In this document: piece by piece, positions 44,455 to 58,425 of the stretch
How the letters are laid out: each line of letters opens with the position of its first letter
Position numbering within the stretch: position 1 is the first letter of the stretch
Assembly (NCBI GenBank): GCA_015698045.1
Contig: BLAL01000156.1
Span: 372,001 to 436,000, forward strand
From: Rhizophagus clarus
Lineage: Eukaryota > Glomeromycota > Glomeromycetes > Glomerales > Glomeraceae
Reading direction: 5' to 3'
DNA length: 64,000 nucleotides
Translations under genes and position numbers: made by a program
The notes under the pieces: generated by a model
Database searches by the model: none
Seen by the model: the letters and a program-made list of their open reading frames with translations, nothing else
What the model was told of the DNA's origin: nothing

Positions 44455-46335
44455 TATATCTATAACATATTATATGAATCATATTATTAAATTTTATTGG
44501 TAGAAATTTTGTACTATAATTTTATAATATATATAATTTTTAATATTTTTTTTAAATTTTTCTAAAAAAACTATTTTTTTGTAGATTTTGGCAGTTTTGA
44601 ATTTATAATTAATTTTTTTTTTTATTTTTTTATTTTTTATAATTTGGAAATATTACTAATATTTTTTTTACTTTTTTTTTTTTAGAATAAACCTGAATAT
44701 TTTGAATTTTAGTATTTTGCAAAATTTTTTATAGATTTTGGTTTTTATAAAATAAATATTTGGATGAAAAAATATTTCTTTAATAAAATAAATTTTAAAA
44801 AATATTTGAGTAATTTGATTAATATTTTTCTTTATTATTTTTGTAAATTTAGCTTTTATAGAATAAATATTTGGATAAGTAAATATTTCTTTAATAAAAT
44901 GAACTTTAAGAAATATTTAACTAATTTTTCTTTTAATTATTTTTATAAATTTAGCTTTTATGAAATGGATATTCAAATAAATAAATGTTTTTTTTTAGTG
45001 AAATAGACTTTAAAAAATATTTAACTAATGTCTTTTTTTATAGTTTTATAGGTTCAACTTCTATAAAGTAAATATTTAGCAAATAAATATTTCTTTAGTA
45101 AAATAGACTTTGAAAAATATTTAATTAACATTTCTTTTTATTATTTTTATAAGATTAATTTCTTTAAATATAGATCAAAAGTAATATATATAGTATATTA
45201 TTAGAAATATTAAATAGTTGTTTATTAAATCAAACTAACTGGAAAAATGTTTCAAATCATTAATAACAAGTAAATATAAAATAATATAGTTTAAAATTTA
45301 AATAAAATTTATACAATATATATATATATATAATTTTTTATATATAATATACTAAATTAATAATTTTATAATAAATAATAGTTTAAATAGTTTTGTGTAA
45401 TTATTGGTATTTGATATTTATTTGATTAGCTTTAATTCTTTTAATAATATTTATTTATTAAATATAGTTAATCAATAAATTATCAGAATTAATGAAAAAT
45501 CAGAAAATAATCATTTATAAAACTTATAAAATCAAAAAAAAAATACCAGTTAAATATTTTTTAAAGTTTATTTCAAATTTTATTTTAAAAAAATATTTAT
45601 TTTTCAAAAGTCCTTTTTATAAAAATTGAAATCTATATAAATTAAAAAAAGAAATATTAACATATTTTTAAAATTGAATAATAAAACTTTTTCTATTATC
45701 ACTTTAGAAATATAAAAACTTACAAAAATAATAAAAAAAATATTAATTAAATATTTCTTGAAGTCTATTTTACAAAAAAAATATTTATCTACTCAAATAT
45801 TTACTTTATAAAAGTTAAACCTATAAAAATAATAGAAAAATATTAATTAAATGTTTTTAAAGTCCATTTTGTTAAAAAATACTTACCTGATTAAATATTT
45901 ATTTTATAGAAGCTAAATCTATAAAAATAATAGAAAAAAATATTAGTTATATATTTCTTAAAATCTATTTTACTAAAAAAATATTTATTTATTTAAATAT
46001 TTATTTTATAAAAGCCAAAATTTATAAAAAATCTTATAAAATACTAAAGTTAAAAATGTTTAAATCTGTTTTTAAAAAAAAAAAAAAAAAAAGAAAATTA
46101 ATAGCATTTTCAAATTATAAAAAAAAAAAAATAAAAAACAATTAATTACAAGTTTAAATTTGTTAAAATTTATATTATTTTTTTAAAAAATAAATAAAAA
46201 AACAGTTCTTTTAGAAAGATTTAAAGAAAAAATTAAAATCATATATATATTTTATGCTATAGAATTATAGTATAAAATTTTTATCAATAAAATTCAGTAG
46301 TATGACTTATACAATATATTACAAGTATAACAAAA
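44455..46335. repeat. Large fold-back: tandem-repeat arms in inverted orientation
   Basis: The left arm (about 44,455-45,180) and the right arm (about 45,535-46,335) are inverted, diverged copies. Outer parts match (for example TATTAAATTTTATTGGTAGA against the complement of the right end), and inner parts are each built from 4-5 copies of a roughly 110-bp unit containing AAATATTT...TTTATAAA words. A spacer of about 350 bp separates the arms. This is the layout of Foldback-type elements. No target duplication was established. Confidence 0.65.
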
Positions 46336-46902
46336 AATAATTAAGCTAATTTTATATAAATTTAATTTATGAATTACTTAAAATTAGACCAATTTATATA
46401 AACTTAATTTATTAATTTAAAATATAATTTTTTATATATGAGTTATATTAATATTGTTTGAAATCCTATTTTTATTATCAGTTATTAGAAATTTAGAATT
46501 TAATTTTTATATATATAATAGATTATATGTCTTAAATTATGAAATCATTTTATTTTAATAAACTTATAAATATACTAAAAAAAAAAAAAAAATTAAGTTT
46601 TATATAAAGTAAAATTTTTTTATACTTATTAAATAAATTTAAACCTAATTTTATATACTTATTATATAGACTCTCATGATCGCATTATAAAATTATTAAG
46701 TTTATTTATAGTTTATTTGTCTATTTAATGATTTTACTTTTTTTTTTATTTTATAATACTCTTTTTTTTTCAAACTTCAACATGAAAGTTTTACAAAAAA
46801 ATTAGTTTATTATTGATATACTGTATTATTGTATGTTATTAATTATCATTAAATTTTATGATTTTGTATTTTATAAATTTAGATATCTTCTTTAGTTATT
46901 TA

Positions 46903-47581
46903 TACAGTGGGCTGCCAAAAATGACCGACCACCCAAAATTAAATAAAAATAAGGTCTTTTAATAATGATTTTATATCAATTTTAAAGTTTGATTATTTAG
47001 AATGTTTATTTATTCAATTAATATAGTAAAACATAGTAAAATTTCATATAAATATTTAATTTTCAAAGTGGCAAAAAATCAAGCTTTTTACTTAAGGCAG
47101 CTACGGCAAAATAAATACAAAAAATCGATTCCTTGCTTAAAAATTAGCTTATTTTCCATAAATTAGGAAGATTGGATCAGTAGTTATAAAGAAATCTGCC
47201 CTTGAAAGTCATTGATTTTTGCAAATTTTATATGTAGATCATTATTTTTTACCGATTTTACAGATTTTCAGAAGTGGATTTCTCAACAACTGCTAATCTG
47301 ATTTTTTTGATTTCTGAAACATAAGGTATTTTTTAGTGAAAGAATTCGATTTTGGCATCTATTTTGCTGTAGCTGCTCTGGTTAAAAAGTTAAAAATTTC
47401 ACCATTATTTAAATTAATTATTTAGGCGAAATATTACTAAATATTAAATAAAAAAATTCTTCTAACATGTATTTTATGCCTCAAAATTTAAAATAAGGGC
47501 AAATTTATTGTTAAATTATCCAATTTTTTTTTGATTTTTTTAATTTTTAGGGTGGTCGCTCACTTTTGGCAACCCACTGTA
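46903..47581. mobile_element. Tc1/mariner-type fold-back element with TA duplication
   Basis: The element (46905-47579) begins CAGTGGGCTGCCAAAAATGA and, read from the right, CAGTGGGTTGCCAAAAGTGA; both continue with CGACCACCC. TA flanks both ends (46903-46904 and 47580-47581). The inverted homology runs deep into the element (for example GGCAGCTACGGCAAAATA matches the complement of the CTATTTTGCTGTAGCTGC segment), so the two arms nearly meet. No transposase frame, so it is non-autonomous. Confidence 0.85.
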
Positions 47582-47779
47582 TAAACCTACAAAAGAACAA
47601 AAAGAATATTATAAACAAAAGTCTGTTATTGAACCCATTTATACAATGTTCATTTATTATATATATTTTTAATAAAGCTGTTCAATAAATGTAAAAGAAT
47701 ATATAATGTGATTCTATAAGAATATATAATAAATATATATATTATTTAGAATTCTGAATTGGATTTTTTATTAAAATAA

Positions 47780-48490
47780 AAGTATTTAATTGAAGCTAAA
47801 TTTTTAGAAAAAAAAAAATAAAAAAACTATTTTTTTTTTTAATAAAATTTTAAAATTTTTTAAATTTCTTTAAAATATTAGTATCCAGTTTAGATTAATT
47901 GCTAATTTTCATATGAATCAGACCACTTTTATAATATAAAATTTGTGCAAATTTAATTAAATTTTATTTTATGATTTAGTAATTGGATTTCAATAAACTT
48001 TTTTTTTGTTTTGTAACTTTCAATATTTTCTTTAAAATAAAAAAATAATCATTAAAATTGAACTAATAGATTATGAAATAATTACAAAAAATAATTTTAT
48101 CATTGGAAAACCAGATTTAAAATTTGGGATCCAACCATCCATTAAAAAATCATTTTTTTGCATTTATTTTATGATTTACTAATTTAATTTTAATGAATTT
48201 TTTTTTATTTTAAAGAGAATATTTAGAGTTACAAAATAGAAAAAAGTTTATTAAAATCCAATTACTAGATTATTAAATAAAATTTAATTAAATTTGCACA
48301 AATTTTATATATAAAATATTATAAAGGTAATCTGATTCATATGTGAATTAGCAATTAAATTATTTACAAAAATAATCTTAAATATCAAAATTTTATTTAG
48401 AAAAATTGATATTATATTTGCTGTAAAAACCATTAAAATACATTTTTTTTATTTTTTTCTAAAGGTTTGAATTTAAGTTGAAACTAAAGT
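47780..48490. repeat. Second A+T-rich inverted repeat (fold-back)
   Basis: The left arm includes TTGTGCAAATTTAATTAAAT at about 47,944 and CATATGAATCAGA; the right arm has the complement at about 48,285-48,340. Arms are roughly 300 bp with about 100 bp between them. No coding content and no target duplication seen. Confidence 0.6.
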
Positions 48491-48614
48491 TTTTTTTTTA
48501 GAAAATAAATAATAATAAAAAAATTTTCTTTTAAAAATAAAAGTTTTTCAAAAAAATTAACTGGAGTTTCTATAAAAAAAAAAAAAAAAAATTTTTTTTT
48601 TCTTTTTTTGTATT

Positions 48615-48788
48615 ATCGCCGTTTTCAAAATGATGTATGCAGTTATATCTGAATAAAAAAAAAGAAAACCGAAAACCGGACGAAAACCGGATGAAAACCG
48701 AACAAAACATGGATGAAAATCGGACGAATATTGGTATTCGAATATTCAATCACGAATAAATAGCGTACACCATTTTGAAAACGGCGAT
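48615..48788. mobile_element. 174-bp MITE with ATCGCCGTTTTCAAAATG ends
   Basis: The ends ATCGCCGTTTTCAAAATG and their complement CATTTTGAAAACGGCGAT are perfectly inverted over 18 bp, with TGTA/TACA following after one mismatch. The interior holds a run of GAAAACCGGA-like words (five to six diverged copies, 48,664-48,730), the only GC-rich short tandem nearby. Confidence 0.72.
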
Positions 48789-50492
48789 AATTTAATTAAT
48801 TTTTTTTTTTTTAATTAATTTTTTTTCTATAATTTGCAAAGTAATAAAATTTCATTTAATAAATTATTTTTATAATAATGAATTATTTTTTTTTTTCTTC
48901 TTTAATAATTGATTCTTTAAAATCAATTTGTTTCCTTTTTTTATTATATTTAAAAAACAAAATCATTAAAGAAGATATAGCAAAAAAAAAACTTTATGTA
49001 AATAACATTATAAATTTTTATCAATTAATTGTTTTTATTAAAATATATATTTATCATTTTTTCTTTTTTTTTTTTTTTTTTTTGACAGTAAATTAAAGGT
49101 TGAAAAGAAAAAAACAAAATTTTTCAGTAATAAAAATTGCATATTTAATATCTAATTACAATTTATAAAATTACAAATACCTTTTTTCAAATGTTACTTA
49201 ATGAATTACTAAGCTTTTCACAATTTGGAATAGCATAAAAGTTTCTATACTATTCTGCAAAATCATTTTACAAATTTACAAATTTCACGCATTTCACATT
49301 AGTATCATCTACATTTTATTATTACACTTTTTTTTTTTCCACGCATTTGCATCTACGTCATAGTATAATCTTTATTACACTTTTTTTTCCACGCACCAAC
49401 GCATTTCATATTATTATTTACCACGCATTTCAACCAATATAGCTGACAAATTTCATTACTTGATTTGGTAAACGGATTGGTGGTCACATTTTTTTTTTGT
49501 TTGTATTCCTTTTTTTATTGTAAAAATAATGATTTTTTTTTATCCGTTCCCAAAAAAATTTCGGATAATAAAATTCCGGTTTAAAATAGAAATGAGCATT
49601 TCTTGGTATTTTCATTTTCATTACCAAAATCAAATAAATAAATGAATTTAAAATTACTAAGTAAAAAAAAAAAAAAATAATAATAAATAATAAAACAATG
49701 CCTCCGCAAAATCATCAAAAAAAAACATTAAAATCATTCATCTATTATTAGTCATACTTGTAGATAGATATTTTGATCAGTTTATTTCTATATTAACAGA
49801 TGTTCTAAGCGGAATACCGAAATGTACGTTGGCAATGATGATGATTATCTTAGCCAACGCACATACAATTTCATTGTACCATTTATCAATTAGACATGTA
49901 AAGTATAGTAATGTAATACATGTTCCTATATTAGGGATTGTTGTTATATTAAAATTGATAATTCCGATGATGTTTTTTGGGCAAAAGCTTTTTAGAAGTT
50001 CGGACCGATTGAGGCAACGCAACGTAACGCAACGCAGCGCACGCACGCATGCGCACGTACGGGATTTTGCCATTGAACAGAAGAAAATTACAAAAATTTA
50101 CAAGGAGGGGGGGGAAATTTAAAAGATGGTAACTATAATAATAATAATAATAATAATAATACTTTAATAGTCCAATCGGGATGAACAAACAAGATGTACA
50201 ATCTACTGATAGGCTGAAATAACCTGAAATAACCTTTGTTTTCTATAACCAATCAAAGTGAAGAGTGATCACACGTAACCACCTATTATAGTACAAAATG
50301 GCAAAAAATGGGGGGATAGGGGGGGGTGTCATGAATAAAAAAGGCGGATTTTTAATCGGCTGATAGAATGTTTTAAATGGGGGTTTCCTTTGTTTTCTAT
50401 TTATGCTTAGTTAAACAATGACCGTGATGTAAGCGGATTGGAGGCTATGCTAATGCGTATAGTGAACTGTTATTCATTCACTTGTTATATCT

Positions 50493-50536
50493 CCCCCAAG
50501 TATTTCCCCCAAGTATTTCCCCCAAATATCTCCCCC
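50493..50536. promoter_or_regulatory. Four C5 runs at exact 13-bp spacing
   Basis: CCCCC begins at 50493, 50506, 50519 and 50532, within [CT]TCCCCCAAGTAT-type units. Four evenly spaced G5 runs on the minus strand meet the usual pattern for a G-quadruplex, and the C strand for an i-motif. Nearby (50,310-50,330) the plus strand has GGGGGGATAGGGGGGGG. Alternatively these are repeated binding sites. Function is not shown. Confidence 0.6.
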
Positions 50537-50741
50537 ACTGATTGGATTATTCACCTAGAATTTTCTAATAATAATCTCTAATAACAACAACAACAAAAAC
50601 AATCCAACAATAAATGTAAACATCCCCAAAATTTTTTTTTTTTTTCGCTCAACAAAAAATTAATGATCAACCTTTTTGTTTGTGGTTTCTTTGGTGCTCA
50701 CTTCCACAACTTGCTCAGCCAAAAAGTTTAAAAACTAGGAA

Positions 50742-50779
<38 letters not shown>

Positions 50780-51209
50780 TAATAATAATAAATAAAATAG
50801 AGGAAAGAATAAAAGAAAGAAAAAGTTATTTAAAGTTTTGATTATTTAAGTTATTCGTACTTCGATCAAATATTTTTGTAGTATTAATGCAAAAAGGATA
50901 CCTAAAACCAGTTTTTTGGGAAAGATATATTGGCGGGCATTATTTGTGTAGCGGTCTGTGTTTGATTTGATGTTTGTTGTCAAAATATTGATCTGATTAT
51001 TCTGATGACTCATTGATTTTTGTTGGACTCGACTCTGAGCTGACTCGGTGTACAGAGAAAACACATGACCACGCTATGAGTAAAGAAAACATCTTTGTTG
51101 GGGTGGACTGAGATTAGAAGGTGGTTTACCTGTTGATGTTCAGTAAAAAGAATAAATGAACTGTTGGTGTGTGCACAACTATTAACTTTTTTTGTTTCGG
51201 GATATGAAG

Positions 51210-51240
<31 letters not shown>

Positions 51241-52873
51241 AAAAAAATAAAATATTTTTTTATTTGTCATACAAAAAAAAAAAAAAAGAAAAAAAAAAAA
51301 CTTTAAAAAAAATTTTTTTTTTTTTGTGTTAGTTTTTTTTTTTTTCTCAGATTTTCTTTCTTTTTTTTTTCCTTTGGTTCCTTTTTTTTTTTTTTTTTTC
51401 TCTTTAACCTTTTTTACCCTTTGTTACTGGATAAATTTTTTTTTTAAAAAAAATTATATGAATTATTATTATATTAAAATTTTTTTTTTTCAAAAAAGCA
51501 TATACTTACTGTTACTAGTATTAATCTGGAAATATAAAGTTCCGTGTGAGCAAATGTACTCTCTCATTCAGGTTTTTTTTGTTTATTAAAAAAAAAAAAT
51601 TTTTTTTTTTTCGCAAAAGAAAAAAAAAAAGGATATTATTATGTAACACAACAATATCGGTTGGTCCGAGTTCCTACCCTTTTTGTTAGAGTTTTAATGG
51701 CCTGATTTAAACATTATAACCACGCTAATCATTAAAACATAAATAATAATAACAGGATACGGAAATCATTTTTTTTTTTTTTTTTGTGATCCATTTAATA
51801 AAGATGCGTAGTTTGTACAAAAAAAGAAAAAGGTTTTTTTAAAGTGTGGCTTCTTGCATATTATTATAAACAACAAAACGAAGGGAATCGCCGTTCTAAG
51901 ATGTCTTCTAATGCATAAAAAAGAAGTCTTGTATAAAAGAAGATTCGCTTATATAATATAATTCACATCGTGGAATAATCACATTGGTCGAAAAGATCGC
52001 GTGACCTATACAAATATGGTTCATCGAAAGGTCTACCAAAAGACCTAATGAAAGGTAAACAGATATCAAATATCAAAATTCCAAAAAAAAAACCGACGAA
52101 ACTTTTTTAAGAAATAACGCGTTATGATACTGCACGTTTATGGCGGAAAAAAAAAATAATAAATAAATAAATCATTATTTAGTAAGATTCGATAATCGAA
52201 ATTAAACTTTTCTAGACTTTTAAACTATTTATGACTAACCAAAATAATATAATTTGGCGGATTCCTTTTAAACAATTCATTAAAGTTAATAAAGTTATAG
52301 TGATCATCTTTATCGGAGTATTCCCCTTAAAAGTTTGGGTGATAAAAGATTGATTTGTATAATGGATAATTTTGATTTATTGATTTTATTTGTCAAAAGC
52401 CAAGATATCTAAAAAAAGATGTAAGATAATTAAAAATTTTTATCAGAAATTATACCAAATATGCAGCGCGTACTATCACATAAATGATCTCGTGACGCAA
52501 TTGTTGTGAATTTTGTAAGCCTTATTGTAAACTTTATATTGTAACTTTATTGTAAACTTTATTTTTAATATATTATACAACTTTTAAGGTTGTTTAAATC
52601 TAGGCAAATTAAGTTTAATAACTAAACGCGTAAAAAAAAAAGTATAATCTGAAAATGGTAGATAACTAACCACAAATAAATTAAATAGTCGCGTGTTCAA
52701 AGATAACATTTACGCGCAACATGATGTTTCTACGTGATATACCCATGATATGACCTGATATGATAGATGTAAATAGATGTGATTGATGTAATCCGTTTAC
52801 TTTCATTTCTTTTTTTAAAAAAGAAAAACATGTTTAGTGTAGCCAAGCGGATCTTGGCTTGTAAGTTATGCTG

Positions 52874-53010
52874 TTAACCTGTAATTATAAATTATATCTT
52901 TTACAACCTTAAATGTAATTCCTGTAATATGTAATAAATAACCTTTCAGCCTGTAATAACATTTAACCTGTAACCTTTAGCCACCTTCCTGTAAGGCATA
53001 AAACCTGTAA
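52874..53010. repeat. Cluster of CCTGTAA words
   Basis: Six copies of [AT]NCCTGTAA occur within about 135 bp (near 52876, 52922, 52949, 52967, 52987 and 53000). The spacing is irregular. It may be a decayed tandem repeat. Confidence 0.55.
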
Positions 53011-56000
53011 GGGGGAAACGTTAGGAATATTGGAATATTTTTTATTCTGATTTTACCAATTTTACCGTAATTTTAATTGAGAAACAAGGAATATAAATAT
53101 TTTTCTCAAAAATGGTTAATTCAAATAATATATTTCTTGTTGTCTTATTTATACAACAAAACACGACCGCGTGGTTTGAAAATTTTTGACTCTGGTCCAA
53201 CTAGGATCCAAGGTCCAATAAATTCATCCCTAACGGCACAAATGTTATGATCACATGAACAACATATTAAAAAAAATTTATATATATTTATATTTTTTTT
53301 TTTTTTTTGTGTGTTTAAACTTTTTTTGTACGCGAAAAATATTATGCGAAAAATATCTTACAAAATATAAATACGTCATGAATATTTAATATATTGAGCA
53401 TGTAGTGTACAAAGAATACAAGATTAATATTATCATCAATATTATTTTAATAATAGAAAACGAACATACTTCTTGTATCACATTACACCATCATTAAAAA
53501 ATCTATTTATTTTTAGTTTGGTTAATTTATGGATAATTACCCGTAAAAAGATTCATTTTCGTGTATCATAATTAAATTGGTACAACTTGTCAAATACATC
53601 AAAAAAAAAAAAAAAAAAAAAATACACGATAAATTTTGTGTTACGGTAGGAGAATTTAAATTCTCTTTTTATTAACAAATCATAAATCTTTTTAAATGAA
53701 TATGATCTTTAATAATATTTACGTTTAAAAAAATAATAATTAACTTTGCATAAAATGTCAAGAAATCGTATATCCGATATCGCATATCGCATATTGCATA
53801 TTGTGGGGAAATAATTTGGTTACGAAACGATAATTGGTAATATATATTTTTACCATTGAAAATTAGGTAAATAATAATGCTCAATTATAAATGAAACATA
53901 CGTATAGGAAATTTATCGGTTAGATATTCATGTATGATGTGTTTTATAATGGTTTTTTTTTTTTTTTAGTTTGATATTTTGATATTTTGATGTTTTTTAT
54001 TAAATATTTAAAAATATTAAATATTATTATATTAATATATTTATATTTATATTTATTAATATATTTATTAATATATTTTCTTTTTCAATAATATATAGTA
54101 CTTTTTATAGTATATATATACTAAATATTCTATATATTCCATCCGGAGAAATTATTTATTTATTTACTTTTTTATTTATTTATTTATTTATTTATTATTT
54201 TTATTTTTTTTTTTTTTTTTTTTTTTCTCGAAAATTACTTTTTTTTTTATTGTGGAAAAATAATAATTAATAATTTTAAATAATAATAATAATAACAAAT
54301 TAAATGACAAGAATCGGAGAGTCCGGTTCACGGTGTATCTTTCGGTAAAGATTTTAAGACTATTAAGGTTATTTTTTTTTTTTTTAAAGTATTAAAAAAA
54401 AAAGGGACGAAAGGGATGAAATTGATAATAATAATAATAATAATAATATATAAATAGTAATATAAATATTTGATACCATAACATTCATACATACAGATTA
54501 ACGGCTAAAATAAATTAATTGAATTTTGTTATTACGTACAAAATTACATAATCAAATAAAATTTGTTTTTTCCTTTTTCTTCACCTTTGGCGGTTTTTTT
54601 TTTTTTTGGGGTTTTCAAAATAATATTTAAGAGTTTTTTTTTTTTTTTTAAAAAAAAACAAATACCGAGCAAAATACTATGACACCAACAAATTAATGAT
54701 ACCAACAAATGAATACCCACGATATCCACAATATTAACGATACCCACAATATTAACGATACTTAACGATATCCAAATCCACGATGCCCAACAACGACAAA
54801 TTACGATATTTTATTTGACCATGATGAATATGTTGACATCTCTTACACTACATTATACAAATTTTCTAAAAAAAGAAATTATAATCATTTTTTTTTTTTT
54901 TTTAAACAAAGAAAATTATAATTTTTTTTTAAGTTTGAAATTATAATAATTATAGTTTAGTACTTTTTTTATTCAAAGGAAAAAAGAAATCTTGTTACAA
55001 GCAATCAAGCAATCAAAAAAAAAAAATAAATTTTTTTTTTGACGGATTGAAACAAAAAAAGAAAAAATCGAAAATCGATTTAAATTTAAGTTTAATTGGG
55101 CGGGAAATAATAAAAAAAAAATAAATAAATAAAAAAATTAATAACATTTTTTACGAAACATATAATGACCTTTTCTTCTAAATTTAAATTTTTCATTCAA
55201 AAATTTGTCATTTCATCTCTTTTCATTCAAACAAATACTTTTTTTATCTTTTTCATTCAAATAATAAAAAAAAACGTTATAAAAATTTTCTTTTTTGACA
55301 AGAAATACTTAATTCGGGTTGATTTAAATTCGTTATTTTTTTTAAAAGGAAACATGGCAAAAAAAAAAGATTGTGTTACCAAAATAACCCCCTATAAATG
55401 GTATTATTATATAAAAGATATTCCGAACTATACCCGAAATTGGATTCCTTTTAAACAAAAAAAAAATTACTATTTAAATTACACGCATAATGATAATGAG
55501 AAAATACAATGATGTTTTTTTTCCTATTGTTTTTATATTAATTTATTTATTTATACAATATATAGACACACACACATATATATATGTATACATATATTTT
55601 ATATAATAAATTTATTTATATATCGTACAGTACATATAAATTATATTGTAACGTTGTTATTTTATATTAAAGTGCATACATATTATTAATTCTTTTTATT
55701 CCTTTTTTTTTCCTATTTACAATCTGTTGTTTAACGAAAATCATTTCTCCGAATATTAATAATTATTACGTATATAATACATACAAAAATTTACTTAGTC
55801 AATGTATATACTATAATTACTATTTTACATTACTATACAACCTCATTCATCTCAATTCAAAAAAGTGAACAAGTTTCTTAAAAGTTTCAGGTCATTCAGG
55901 TATTTTTTTGGTTTTTATAGTTTTTCTCTTTTTTGATTTATTCATTGAAAAAAAAATTTCAATGTAGCCTAATGAAGTCCAATAAGTTCAATAAAATCGA

Positions 56001-56139
56001 ATACGTTGCTATACATTGTTATTTACATTATATCCGTTGTATCCTGTATCCGTTAATTATTATAACGTTTTATTTTTAGAATTTTTTTTTTTTTTCGCCA
56101 CAATTCACAAAATGTAAATAGCCACACCGGAGGTTTCAT

Positions 56140-56161
56140 TCGATTGAATCGATTCAATCGA
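56140..56161. repeat. 22-bp perfect palindrome
   Basis: A self-complementary 22-mer centred on ATCGAT (56140-56161), with half-site TCGATTGAATC, in otherwise unique DNA. It could be a dimeric binding site or chance. Confidence 0.6.
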
Positions 56162-58261
56162 CCTCTTTTTTCTTTTCCGTCGTCATTTTCCGTACCGTCA
56201 TGTACGTTGAATGAGCCACAACCAAAATAAGAAGATAATCAACCACCAAAATGACACGAAAAAATCTTGTTTCGTTTTTTTCCGTAAAAAATTCGGCGGA
56301 AGCAATTATCCGAAATAAGCGGTGTATATGTTGTTGTCGTATTATTGATTGATTTGGGAATTTCTTTTAAAAAATTTTCGTTGAATGGCCGCAATATCCG
56401 CGATATGCCGTAATCCATACAATCAAATTTTGATCCCTTATTTGTTATTTGATTCCTTAAAAAAAAAGAAAAAATAACTTTGAAAAAAAAAATGATGACG
56501 ACGATTATGATTATTATGATGTTATTTTTTATTTTATTTTATTTTATAAATTTTACAAAAAAAGATGATGTTTTAAAAAGGAATGTCATACTACATAATA
56601 TTTTGTTGTAAAACTTATTATGAACGTACCATTTAAAAAATTGGGCGAGTTGTTTTACCTTATGATCTCACAAGTAAAATAATAAACCTCATGAGTCAAA
56701 TATGTAAATAACATTTGATTGATTGTAAGTACATAGCTGTTAAGGTAACCGTGTATAAATAATCTATAAATAAGATCACCAATCAGATTTTAACAAATTT
56801 GTTCATCTTTAAGCCAGAAAAGAAAAAAAAGGGAAAAAAAAAAGTATTGATTTTCCGGAATTAAATCAAGTTTTTTTTTTTTTTTTTTTGTTGCTTTTGT
56901 TGTTGTTATCTGTTATTATTATTATTATTATTATTTATCTATTCTATTCTCTTTCTTTCTTTCTTTCCTTATACTCTTTGTTTTTTTTTTTCTTCTTTTT
57001 CTTTCTTTTTCGGTTTTTTTTGATGCAAGACGCTTTTGGTTCTTTCAGATTTTCAAAAGGATTTCACATTCCTTTACATTAAACATTAATTAGAAAAGGT
57101 CAAGGAATGTTCTTTGTTATGTCGAATGACGTGATGTCGCTTGTTACTATTTAACTTTTTTTATATTCATGATAAAAAATATAAATTCCTATTATAGTTC
57201 TATACAGGTACTAGTCGCAAATACCTTTTTGATAGCGCAGTGTTATATGGTTGTTTGATTTGCGATACCGCTTCAGCCCAATTTTTTACTAAGCCTTATT
57301 TAAAAAAAACGCTTATTTTGGCGCTATTTTATTTCAAATAACATACGAGTATGTAAACATACGGTACTTTTTTGATATATTAATATATTAATATATATAT
57401 ACTATATATATATATTTATGTACATGTATAATCAAAATAAATAAATAAATAATAAATTCAAATATAACTATATACCTTTTATTCATTCTCACAATGATCG
57501 ACTCCCCCTTCCCACTTTGATAAGGTATGTAATAATGTACTCTCCGCAGATTGCATTACATAATACATTAGAAATTCCCTTTTTATGGTTTAGTATTTAT
57601 TGTATTTATTTACAAAAATTCATCATTATTTATTATTATTATTTTAAATGATTACTTTTTTTACTTTTCAAAATGTTATATATATATATATATATATGTA
57701 TTTGTAATATAATGTTTTTTATAAACATAATAAAAAGCAAAACGTTAACATCTTTTTTACGATAGAACTTATTAATAGGAATTTTTTTTTTTTTTAAATG
57801 GGATTTATAATCAAACTTATAATATAACAACCTTAATAATAATGAATGTCATGTATTTTAGTAAAAAAAAGATGAACAAAACCAATTTTGATTTTTTATT
57901 TTAACCCGCCCGTAGATCACAATTAATATTACGCCACGTGATTTACATCATTTTTTAAAAAAAAAATCTTTTTCGGCAGATTCTAAATGGAGAATTAATT
58001 CCCGGTTTTACTTTTTTTTGATGAATGAATATATAAAATGTTTTAACTCGTAATCAATTCATACTGACTAAAAGATTATACACTTTTTTTTTTTTTTTTC
58101 CTCATTGGTGAGAATGATTTTTTATTTTCTTATTGGTGAAAGATCATTCATTTTTTTTTTTTTTGTTTTTTTGTTTTTTTTTTGATGATGATGATGATGA
58201 TGATGAATGATGAATGATGGAAAAAAATAATTTTTAATTGGTGGTAAATATTATTTATTTA

Positions 58262-58300
<39 letters not shown>

Positions 58301-58425
58301 TTATTATTATTGGTGAGTATTCATCGTATACATCGTATACATCAGGAGATAAGGTCGAATCATACAAGAATCAATCAAGAATCAATCAAAATTAAGTCAA
58401 ATTAAGATTCAAAGAGAGAAATTAA

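Noticed and set aside
44764-45006. 80-aa Phe/Asn/Lys frame
   Set aside because: It lies in the tandem units of the fold-back arm; repeated KYF...NKINFKKYL words simply mirror the DNA repeat.
55165-55512. 115-aa Phe/Ile/Lys-rich frame
   Set aside because: Composition follows the local A+T bias, there is no domain, and the frame starts in repeated TTTTCATTCAAA words.
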